From NCBI GenBank assembly GCA_041748175.1, contig JBGTDU010000038.1, forward strand, positions 1 to 50,369: 50,369 nt of DNA. The letters run 5' to 3'. Source of the stretch: JAHEJB01 sp041748175 (GTDB lineage: Bacteria; Bacteroidota; Rhodothermia; Rhodothermales; Rubricoccaceae). Numbering within the stretch: position 1 is the stretch's first letter; every line of letters begins with the position of its first letter. A program made the translations under genes and the position numbers. The notes below the pieces were generated by a model. That model saw nothing but the letters and a program-made list of their open reading frames with translations. It made no database searches and had not been told where the DNA came from. Positions 44,327-50,262 of the stretch are shown here, one piece after another.

Positions 44327-44454
44327 GCCTAACCCACCGCTGCAGGCCGACAGCACGCGCCGCCGCTTTGCTTCGTGCGAGCGGCGGCGTTTTCTTTGCC
44401 TCGTCCTACCCGCCAGTCGTCAGCGTGCTGCGGCTGAGCGGTCTACTGTTCTAC
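44327..44454 (+). other. attC site of cassette 2
   Basis: 128 bp from R'' GCCTAAC to R' GTTCTAC. The arm from CCGCTGCAGGCC (44337) through ...CAGCACGC pairs with GCGTGCTGCGGCTGAGCGG (44423-44441), with the same three extrahelical bases as the cassette 1 site. R'' is the exact reverse complement of the GTTAGGC core that starts this cassette. Confidence 0.93.
44358..44397 (+). terminator. Terminator-like hairpin in the loop of the cassette 2 attC
   Basis: CGCCGCCGCT (44358-44367) pairs perfectly with AGCGGCGGCG (44380-44389) and is followed by TTTTCTTT. It sits in the variable terminal loop of the attC. It could end transcription of the kinase/partner operon and so insulate downstream cassettes. 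Confidence 0.55.
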
Positions 44455-44478
44455 CGCCTCGTACCAACCAACTCTGGG

Positions 44479-44868
44479 ATGAACCTCGCCGCCGCTATCG
44501 CGGGTGCCCTCACCTTGGTCGCCTTTGGCCTCCACGCCGTCGTCGGTGCCCGTGAGTTCCGCCAGTTCGCCCCTGACCCCGACGCTGGCCAGCCGCGGAC
44601 GGCGTGGGTTCAAGCCCTCAGCGGCTGGCACTGGGTCTCGGTTAGCCTCCTCGCGGCGGCGGCCCTCTTCTTCTTGATCGGGTTCTCGGACGTCATCCCG
44701 GCTGAGTCGGCGGTCCTCATCGGGCTGAGCGTTTACTTCGGCCTGTGCGGGTTCGCGTGGCTGGTCACGGTTGCCACCGCTGGCCGCGGGGTAGCCCGCC
44801 GGTTTCTTGTGCTCGGGCAGTGGCTGTTCTGCCTGCTCGTCGCCGGTCTCGCATATCTCGCGGCGTAA
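44479..44868 (+). CDS. Cassette 3: four-helix membrane protein
   Basis: 129 residues from ATG at 44479. Four hydrophobic segments are visible: MNLAAAIAGALTLVAFGLHA, HWVSVSLLAAAALFFLIGFS, SAVLIGLSVYFGLCGFAWLV and VLGQWLFCLLVAGLAYLAA. An acidic, Pro-rich loop (RQFAPDPDAGQPRTAW) follows helix 1. I recognise no family with confidence; small four-helix proteins of this kind recur in integron cassettes. GC content is higher than in cassettes 1 and 6, so the cassettes have separate origins. The attC follows 10 bp later. Confidence 0.75.
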   Translation: MNLAAAIAGALTLVAFGLHAVVGAREFRQFAPDPDAGQPRTAWVQALSGWHWVSVSLLAAAALFFLIGFSDVIPAESAVLIGLSVYFGLCGFAWLVTVATAGRGVARRFLVLGQWLFCLLVAGLAYLAA

Positions 44869-44878
44869 TGCCCGAGCC

Positions 44879-45007
44879 GTAGAACCCACCGCTGCAAGCC
44901 GACAGCACGCGCGAGCGTTCTTGCCTAGTCTGAGCGGCGTTGTATACGTTGCCTCTTCCACAACGCCAGTCGTCAGCGTACTGCGGCTGAGCGGCTATCT
45001 GTTCTAC
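44879..45007 (+). other. attC site of cassette 3
   Basis: 129 bp from R'' GTAGAAC to R' GTTCTAC. The left arm, CCGCTGCAAGCCGACAGC and onward, pairs with GCGTACTGCGGCTGAGCGG just before R', again with three extrahelical bases. R'' exactly complements the GTTCTAC core at 44448. Confidence 0.92.
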
Positions 45008-45097
45008 CGCCCTCCGCTCCGCCGCTGTGACAAACCGTTGGCAGCGCAGGTGCTTTACCTGTAGCGCCTTCAACCCCCCGCCCACAAGAGGACACTC

Positions 45098-45334
45098 ATG
45101 GCAAAGCAACGCAAAATCGTAGATGCGCGATCTGACGAAAAAGGCCGCACCACACACGTTCGCTTCAACGACAACGAGCGCTTCACTCCTGTTAAAACGG
45201 CGAAGCCCATCGTTGAGCGCGGCGAGGTAGCGAACGCGCACATCGTCAACCCGAAAGCCAAGGAATCATTCATCAGAACGAACCCGGATAAGAGCCAAGG
45301 CAACAACCTTGACGAGATGAGCGGCGACAAGTAG
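45098..45334 (+). CDS. Cassette 4: DUF3892 small protein
   Basis: 78 residues. MAKQRKIVDARSDEKGRTTH, VRFNDNERFTPVKTAKPIVE, ANAHIVNPKAKESFIRTNPD and NNLDEMSGDK match the DUF3892 family, small basic/acidic proteins found in many bacteria. Function is unknown. About 90 bp of non-coding leader precede it inside the cassette. Confidence 0.85.
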   Translation: MAKQRKIVDARSDEKGRTTHVRFNDNERFTPVKTAKPIVERGEVANAHIVNPKAKESFIRTNPDKSQGNNLDEMSGDK

Positions 45335-45355
45335 TCAGCTTCGCTAGGCCGGGCG

Positions 45356-45484
45356 GTAGAACCCACCGCTGCAGGCCGACCCAAAGCGTCAGCGTTCTCG
45401 GCTCGTCTCAACGGCGGCGTATCCTTCGCCTCGTCCCACCCGCCAGCCCTCAGCTTTGGGCGGCTGAGCGGTCATCTGTTAGCC
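45356..45484 (+). other. attC site of cassette 4
   Basis: 129 bp from R'' GTAGAAC to R' GTTAGCC. It shares long identical stretches with the cassette 1 attC (for example GCAGGCCGACCCAAAGCG and GCTTTGGGCGGCTGAGCGG). R'' exactly complements the GTTCTAC core at 45001. Confidence 0.93.
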
Positions 45485-45502
45485 CGCTTCCCCAGCCCTC
45501 CT

Positions 45503-45961
45503 ATCGGATTTTTCAACTCCATCTTCGGAAGTAGCCCCGGAAGCAGCAACAGCTTCCGCCCCGACTGGCGCGATCACGTTTTCTACAACGGTAGGATCTT
45601 GTACCAGGCCACCGGAGATATTGAGGGAGGGAGGATCAAGTTCAGGCGGCTAGGGCAAGCCTCTGCCCCGGAAACGTTCTGGCTGAACACCAACCTGCCG
45701 CCGGGGGAGTACGTGACCAAGCACAAACGTTTCGACCTGTTCAGAGACCCTGACTCTCCCGATTTTAGCCTTCACAGTCTCACAATGTACGAGGGGGTAT
45801 ACTGGCCTACTGGCAGAATCTTCCGTCAATCGGATGGGGGAAGTCTATGGGAGCTGATGAAGCAGAACGACCCAGATGATGTCTTGTACTTCAAGACGCC
45901 GTTCGTTGATGAGCAATTCTTGTGTGGAGAAACCTGCCTTAGACACGGCCAAGCGAGCTAA
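45503..45961 (+). CDS. Cassette 5: uncharacterised protein with non-standard apparent start
   Basis: About 152 residues if it starts at 45503, where the frame begins IGFFNSIFGSSPG, a pattern like the common MGFF-x-x-IFG N-terminus but with ATC in place of ATG. The first standard start is TTG at 45599, which would remove FRPDWRDHVFYNG, a stretch that looks like genuine protein. The frame is open from the cassette boundary. So this is either a mutated start, a rare ATC start, or a truncated gene. The body (GGRIKFRRLGQASAPETFWL, SLTMYEGVYWPTGRIFRQSD) is beta-rich and unrecognised. The next gene starts 4 bp after its stop. Confidence 0.6.
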   Translation: MGFFNSIFGSSPGSSNSFRPDWRDHVFYNGRILYQATGDIEGGRIKFRRLGQASAPETFWLNTNLPPGEYVTKHKRFDLFRDPDSPDFSLHSLTMYEGVYWPTGRIFRQSDGGSLWELMKQNDPDDVLYFKTPFVDEQFLCGETCLRHGQAS

Positions 45962-45965
45962 ACAG

Positions 45966-46604
45966 ATGCCAGCCCTGACGCGAGAAGAAACAGAATTCTG
46001 TTTTCGGGAGCTTGAGTTCGAGTTTCATCATGGCGTCGAGCACCTCGCTGCTTATGAGCGGCTGAACGAAGCCGAGGAGGCCTTCCCGGACGTCATGGAG
46101 GCTTTCGGCGGTTTCTTTCGCAACGCGCTCATGGCGCACTTGGAGTTGTCGTTTCTTCATGCTGCCCGGATGTTCGATAGCTCAAAGCGAGAGGCCCCCG
46201 TCTCGTTCAAGACGTTCCTGTGCGGTGTTCTGGACCACCCTGACATCTTCGAGCACCAAGATCCACGTGCAGTTCGGAGGCAGGCGCGTGCCGATCTGGG
46301 CTGGGCGTCAGAGGCGAATAATGAGGACGTGAAGGCTCTCCTTGACCTTCGGCATAATGCGCTCGCGCACTACGGGGAGAAGAGGATGCGCGGCAGTGAT
46401 CGGGACCGGCTCGAATCATTCTTCCAATACGACGTGAGGGAGCCTGCCCTTCTCCAGCGTCTGTACCGTGAGGCCGGCGAGCGAATCGAGCGATACCATG
46501 AGTGGCAGGTTGGCATGAAACCTTGGATGGAGCCGTGGCCGGGCGACGAAATGGAGTTGTTCGCTACCATCAGGTCGGCTCTTCGACTCCTCGGCGCGGG
46601 CTAA
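45966..46604 (+). CDS. Cassette 5: AbiU2/HEPN-like protein
   Basis: 212 residues from ATG at 45966, preceded by in-frame codons overlapping the upstream gene. It is helical. FFRNALMAHLELSFLHAARM (~50-69) followed by LLDLRHNALAHYGEKRM (~126-141) resembles AbiU2-type proteins; R129-x5-H135 fits the R-x4-6-H motif of HEPN ribonucleases. HEPN proteins are often toxins or phage-defence effectors, so this two-gene cassette is a candidate defence module with the upstream protein as partner. The stop overlaps the attC R'' core. Family assignment is by motif only. Confidence 0.68.
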   Translation: MPALTREETEFCFRELEFEFHHGVEHLAAYERLNEAEEAFPDVMEAFGGFFRNALMAHLELSFLHAARMFDSSKREAPVSFKTFLCGVLDHPDIFEHQDPRAVRRQARADLGWASEANNEDVKALLDLRHNALAHYGEKRMRGSDRDRLESFFQYDVREPALLQRLYREAGERIERYHEWQVGMKPWMEPWPGDEMELFATIRSALRLLGAG

Positions 46605-46721
46605 CCCGCCGCTTCACCCGACGAAGGGCGTTACGGCCTTGCCTCGTTCCAACTTCTGCGTCTACACTGCCTCGTTCACGCGCCGCGCCGCCCTTCGCTG
46701 GTGAGCGGCCAGTCGTTATGC
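46599..46721 (+). other. attC site of cassette 5
   Basis: 123 bp from R'' GGCTAAC to R' GTTATGC. The left arm GCCGCTTCACCCGACGAAGG pairs imperfectly with CCTTCGCTGGTGAGCGGC. It diverges from the attC sites of cassettes 1-4. R'' exactly complements the GTTAGCC core at 45478. Confidence 0.87.
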
Positions 46722-46750
46722 CGCTTCTCACTTACCCAATCTTTGCTACC

Positions 46751-47836
46751 ATGAGGGTTTCTTGGACCAAGCTCGCCGTGGCGACCTTTGCACTGCTGGC
46801 GTTCCTTGGTGCCAGCCCTACTATTGCCCAGAGTGGAGAAGATTCGTGTTGTGACTATCCTGTTTCTTCGGGCGAGTGTGACCTCCATCCCCTTTCCAGT
46901 TACAGGGTCACATCTGACATGCTCGATCCTGACTACGGCCTTGGTCAACACACTGGCGAAGATTGGAACCGGGGTGGAGGAGATGACGACTTGGGCGACC
47001 CTGTTTGTGCCGTAGGTGACGGTGTAGTAGTTGCTTCGGACTCGTACCTCCGGTGGTCCAATGTCATCGTCGTCAGGCACGATCTGCCTGGAGGAGTGCG
47101 ATGGAGCCAGTATGCACACCTCCAGCAGCGTATTGCAAATGTTGGGGATCGTGTGGTACGCGGACAAATGATTGGCACGATTGGACAGCAATTCCCCGAG
47201 CGTCCTTGCAGGTCAGACGGAGTTTACTGCGCCCACCTACACTTTGAGATACGTCGAGCCGATGTTCCGCCTAACAACTGGCCGAATGACGCGGTGGTTA
47301 TTCTCCAACAGTACCTGGACCCGACTGATCATGCGAGGGACATAAGACCGGAAGCGGGTTTCGTAGAAGGGAATCGAGTGACAGTACCCGGAGATTCTGA
47401 ACCAAATCCTGAAGGCTGGACGATTACCCTTGACGGTGTCGGACCTATTCTTGTAGGCAGATCGAAGGAAGAAGCGATTGCAGCAGCACCCCATCTGTTG
47501 CGCTATGTAGAAGAGGGCGAGTCGCAGACACTCGTTGTCAACGGTATGCCAAATCTAACATTCTATATTTACGACCTGACCGTCGTGAATGCTATGATAG
47601 AGGCAGGCTCTCAGCTTCAGACTCTGGAGGGAATAGGGATTGGGTCCAGCACGCAAGACATTATCCGTGCGTACGGCTCTAGCATTCGGCACAATCCCAG
47701 CTACTATGGAGACGAGGCATACATTTTAGCGACTCCAGCGGGAAGCCCTAGCGAAACAGGTACTCAACTCGTCTTCATCGTTTCAAACAATAGAGTTCGT
47801 ACAATTTCGGTGCGTAGAACGTTATATGGTGAATGA
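46751..47836 (+). CDS. Cassette 6: exported M23-family metallopeptidase
   Basis: 361 residues from ATG at 46751 with a Sec signal peptide (MRVSWTKLAVATFALLAFLG, cleavage near TIAQ). The LytM/M23 domain shows the zinc-binding set HTGEDWN (first His and Asp), VCAVGDGVVVASDSYLRWSN, and YCAHLHFEIRR (H-x-H). A C-terminal domain of ~140 residues (DGVGPILVGRSKEEAIAAAP, GIGIGSSTQDIIRAYG) resembles ligand-binding repeats but is unrecognised. M23 enzymes cut peptidoglycan cross-links. AT content is higher than in neighbours. Its attC is split by the IS element. Confidence 0.9.
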   Translation: MRVSWTKLAVATFALLAFLGASPTIAQSGEDSCCDYPVSSGECDLHPLSSYRVTSDMLDPDYGLGQHTGEDWNRGGGDDDLGDPVCAVGDGVVVASDSYLRWSNVIVVRHDLPGGVRWSQYAHLQQRIANVGDRVVRGQMIGTIGQQFPERPCRSDGVYCAHLHFEIRRADVPPNNWPNDAVVILQQYLDPTDHARDIRPEAGFVEGNRVTVPGDSEPNPEGWTITLDGVGPILVGRSKEEAIAAAPHLLRYVEEGESQTLVVNGMPNLTFYIYDLTVVNAMIEAGSQLQTLEGIGIGSSTQDIIRAYGSSIRHNPSYYGDEAYILATPAGSPSETGTQLVFIVSNNRVRTISVRRTLYGE

Positions 47837-47872
47837 TAAAGGGCCATACAGTGGCATTACGTTGCGCCAGCG

Positions 47873-47882
47873 GTATAACCCC
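47873..47882 (+). other. Left part (R'' box) of the split attC of cassette 6
   Basis: GTATAAC (47873-47879) fits an R'' core and complements the GTTATGC core of this cassette at 6 of 7 positions. The sequence leaves attC-like organisation right after CCC and does not fold with anything nearby. The missing arms occur at 49542-49655, on the far side of the IS. GCGGTATAACCCC here is also the exact reverse complement of the attI segment at 41515-41527. Confidence 0.7.
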
Positions 47883-47894
47883 TATATGGCTCTC

Positions 47895-48419
47895 ATTGTC
47901 AAGGGCACATAGTTCGTCCGGGCCGATCGTGGATCTGCCGTTGTGAGTCGAGGTGTGCGCGTTCGGTAGTGGTGACCCCTTGCAGGCTGATGGATTTCGG
48001 GTTACAGCCTGTGGCTGTACCAAACCCCTATCGAGCGTCGTCTTTCCCAGCTGAGAGCCGCTGAAGCGGTCGGTGCCGGGCGCGTCTAGTATCAGTCCTG
48101 TTACCACAAACGGTCGGCTTCACGAGTCGGGTTGCGCCTTGCCGGCGTCCAGTTACGGTGCCCGTTCTGTTTGCGGAGCAGTCACAAGGCGATGAGCCGT
48201 CCCGAGGGATCGGTCCATCGTTGTCGTCGTGGGCGCTGCCGGGTGTCCATTCCCGCGCAGATGAGCTTGGCCGTGCGGGTCCCAGGATTGGCGATAGTAC
48301 ATCGCCATCGGTGCTGTGCGTTTGTGCGTGCACATTGCCGGTCGGTCGGGTTCCCTGACGTGGCTCAGTTATACGCCGGGCTCACCCGGCAGCCCCACTA
48401 CTCTACCCAGCTCACTGTG
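47895..48419 (-). other. Non-coding end of the IS, candidate bridge-RNA region
   Basis: About 525 bp with no supported gene, downstream of the transposase. In IS110-family elements one non-coding end encodes a structured bridge RNA that pairs with donor and target DNA; in the IS1111 group it follows the transposase gene. Position and length fit, but I could not fold the region or locate guide loops by eye. Confidence 0.35.
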
Positions 48420-49466
48420 CTAGTGCGCCAGGAATCGGTTCAGGTCGAACGCCTCGCCTCGTTTGAGCATGTAGTACACTGAACGACCGAGCTTCGCTGA
48501 CAGAATCGACAGGGCCTTGCCCTTGCCGTGCTTCTGGGCGAGACGGTCCAGGCGGCGCTTCACCTCCGGCTCATAGCGGAGCAGTAGGACCGTCGCCTCC
48601 GAAAAAGCCCACTTCAAATGGGCGTTGCCGATCTTCTTGCCGCTGCTTCCACCGACGGGCTTGCCGGCAGAGCGCTTCGACGGACGAACGAGTCGGCAGT
48701 AGCTCACGAAGTCTTGTACGCGCGGAAAACGGTCGATCGTGTTCACCTCGTAGAGGATCGTCATCGCGAGGATGCGGCCCACACCCGGAATCGTCCGGAG
48801 GAGATAGAAGGTCTGCGGATCGCCAACCTTCACCATTCGCTCCAGGGTTCGTTCGAGGTCTTTCAGCTCAAGGTCAAAGTGGTCGAGCAACGAAAGATCC
48901 ACCTCAACGCCCTTTCGGACCATCGGATCAGGAAAGTGCTCGGCCACACCAACGCGGTTCGCCTTGTAAGCCAATTTCTTCGGCAGCGGCGGCAGGTTGT
49001 ATTGAGTGACGGTGTTCTGGACATGCGCTAGCACCTCGGCCCGTTGGCGCATCAGATAGTGCCGACGGCGAAGCAGGTCGCGCGTTGCCCGATGCTCAGC
49101 CGGATAGGCATATGCGAGCGGAAAGTTGCCGCCTCGCAGCAGGCTCGCCAGCTTGAAGGCGTCGAGGCGGTCGTTTTTGGTCTTCCCGCCGTGGATGGCC
49201 TTCATGTACAGCGCGTGGCCGAGAACGAATCGGATCTGCTCGCGCCGGCAGAGGTCGGCCAGCCAGTACCAGCAGAAGACGCACCCGATGCCGACGACCA
49301 TCTGATCGCCGTACGGAGCGACGATTTCGAGGAACGTCTCCGGGTCAGTCTTGAGGTTGCAGTGGACGAGCTTGTTACCGAGGTTGTCGATGATGCAGAC
49401 GTACATCGTCCTTGCGTGCAGGTCGATGCCGCAGTAGAATGCGTGCTCTTCGTTGAAGAAGGTCAT
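48420..49466 (-). CDS. IS110-family transposase with substituted catalytic Glu
   Basis: 348 residues. The N-terminal RuvC-like DEDD domain shows D15 in FYCGIDLHARTMYVCI and the D-x-x-D pair in GGKTKNDRLDAFKLASLL (D99, D102). The C-terminal Tnp_IS116-type domain has LLRTIPGVGRILAMTILYEV and the Ser-containing GGSSGKKIGNAHLKWAFSEA. In relatives the second acidic residue is a Glu in a VECMF-WYWLADLC motif; here the motif reads VVGIGCVFCWYWLADLC, with G61 encoded by GGG, one base change from GAG. The protein is otherwise full length, so it may be inactive through one point mutation. Confidence 0.93.
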   Translation of the reverse strand: MTFFNEEHAFYCGIDLHARTMYVCIIDNLGNKLVHCNLKTDPETFLEIVAPYGDQMVVGIGCVFCWYWLADLCRREQIRFVLGHALYMKAIHGGKTKNDRLDAFKLASLLRGGNFPLAYAYPAEHRATRDLLRRRHYLMRQRAEVLAHVQNTVTQYNLPPLPKKLAYKANRVGVAEHFPDPMVRKGVEVDLSLLDHFDLELKDLERTLERMVKVGDPQTFYLLRTIPGVGRILAMTILYEVNTIDRFPRVQDFVSYCRLVRPSKRSAGKPVGGSSGKKIGNAHLKWAFSEATVLLLRYEPEVKRRLDRLAQKHGKGKALSILSAKLGRSVYYMLKRGEAFDLNRFLAH

Positions 49467-49541
49467 GGTTTCCTCCGGGGTTGGTTTTCGAGAGCCCGAA
49501 GCTTAGCGTTTCGCCTCGGGGGGAGCCATGACTAATATCCC

Positions 49542-49655
49542 GCGGCTTCAGGCGACGAAACGTTCAGTCGCCTCGCCCCGTCTCAGCCTCCGCGCCTACA
49601 TTGCCTCGCGCCAGCGACTCAGCACGTTTCGCGGCTGAGCCGCATCTTGTTAGGC
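49542..49655 (+). other. Right part of the split attC of cassette 6
   Basis: The arm GCGGCTTCAGGCGACGAAAC (49542-) pairs with CGTTTCGCGGCTGAGCCGC (49625-49643), leaving unpaired bases of the attC type, and R' GTTAGGC (49649-49655) follows. No R'' box precedes it directly; the matching R'' is on the other side of the IS at 47873. Confidence 0.82.
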
Positions 49656-49665
49656 CCCTTGCCCA

Positions 49666-50130
49666 ATGCTGCAAATCGCTGACGCCATCGCCGACGACGA
49701 CATCGCGACTGTCCGGACACTCATGCGTGAGTATCAGGCCCTCCTTGGCATCGACCTCTGCTTTCAGGGCTTCGAGGCGGAGGTCAGCGGGCTACCCGGC
49801 CCGTACGTTCCGCCTGGAGGTCGGCTTCTCCTGGCGACATACGCCGGCGCACCCGTCGGATGCGTCGCGCTCCGCGCATCAGGTCCCGCGCAGGCCGAAA
49901 TGAAGCGGCTATATGTGCGACCCACAGCGAGGGGTCTCGGCGTCGGCAGAGCTCTCGTCTCGCGTGTCCTCGACGAGGCTCGTCGCGTTGGCTACTCCGA
50001 GGTCGTCCTCGATACCCTCCCCACAATGGTGGAGGCCCAGCGACTCTATGAGGAGTTCGGTTTCCAGGACATTCCACCATACCGCCCGAATCCCGTTCAA
50101 GGCACGCGCTACTTCGCGAAGGGTCTCTAG
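49666..50130 (+). CDS. Cassette 7: GNAT-family N-acetyltransferase
   Basis: 154 residues from ATG at 49666, 16 bp into the cassette. GNAT motifs: LLATYAGAPVGCVALRA, EMKRLYVRPTARGLGVGRAL with the acetyl-CoA pyrophosphate loop (R-G-L-G-V-G), VLDTLPTMVEAQRLYEEFGF and the C-terminal PYRPNPVQGTRYFAK. It acetylates an amine of a small molecule or protein; substrate unknown. GNAT enzymes are among the commonest integron-borne functions, including resistance and detoxification. The stop is immediately followed by the attC R'' box. Confidence 0.92.
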   Translation: MLQIADAIADDDIATVRTLMREYQALLGIDLCFQGFEAEVSGLPGPYVPPGGRLLLATYAGAPVGCVALRASGPAQAEMKRLYVRPTARGLGVGRALVSRVLDEARRVGYSEVVLDTLPTMVEAQRLYEEFGFQDIPPYRPNPVQGTRYFAKGL

Positions 50131-50236
50131 GCCTAACTCGGCGCTGCACCGGACACCAACCCGCTCGCGACTACTCCGCGAGCGCTATACTTCAATGCGT
50201 ACGGGTTGGCGCCGGTGAGCGCCAGATCCGTTAGGC
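50131..50236 (+). other. attC site of cassette 7
   Basis: 106 bp from R'' GCCTAAC to R' GTTAGGC. The arm GGCGCTGCACCGGACACCAA pairs with TTGGCGCCGGTGAGCGCC with extrahelical bases. The loop contains a second hairpin (CGCTCGCG / CGCGAGCG). R'' exactly complements the GTTAGGC core at 49649. Confidence 0.92.
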
Positions 50237-50262
50237 CGCAGTTCCAACCAACATCGAGTCGG

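Larger units (their letters stand above)
47883..49538 (-). mobile_element. IS110/IS1111-like insertion sequence inside an attC site
   Basis: About 1.65 kb. Subterminal inverted repeats ATGGCTCTC (47886-47894) and GGGAGCCAT (49521-49529), 8 of 9 matching, lie a few bases inside each end, as in the IS1111 group. The transposase occupies the right two thirds on the minus strand. About 0.5 kb of non-coding DNA follows the transposase stop. Removing the element joins GTATAACCC to GCGGCTTCAGGCG, which aligns with the start of the cassette 5 attC. Exact ends are uncertain by a few bases. Confidence 0.75.

Noticed and set aside
46502..46750. Upstream extension of the M23 peptidase gene
   Set aside because: The extra codons would run through the cassette 5 attC and the AbiU2-like gene; the ATG at 46751 begins a proper signal peptide.
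47883..48419. A second, separate attC site after the M23 gene
   Set aside because: No pairing arms with extrahelical bases and no R' core were found in this segment. The arms belonging to the R'' box at 47873 are across the IS.
41462..50236. CRISPR array
   Set aside because: The repeated units are about 105-130 bp, fold as attC sites, and are separated by genes of varied size; no short regular repeat-spacer pattern exists in the window.
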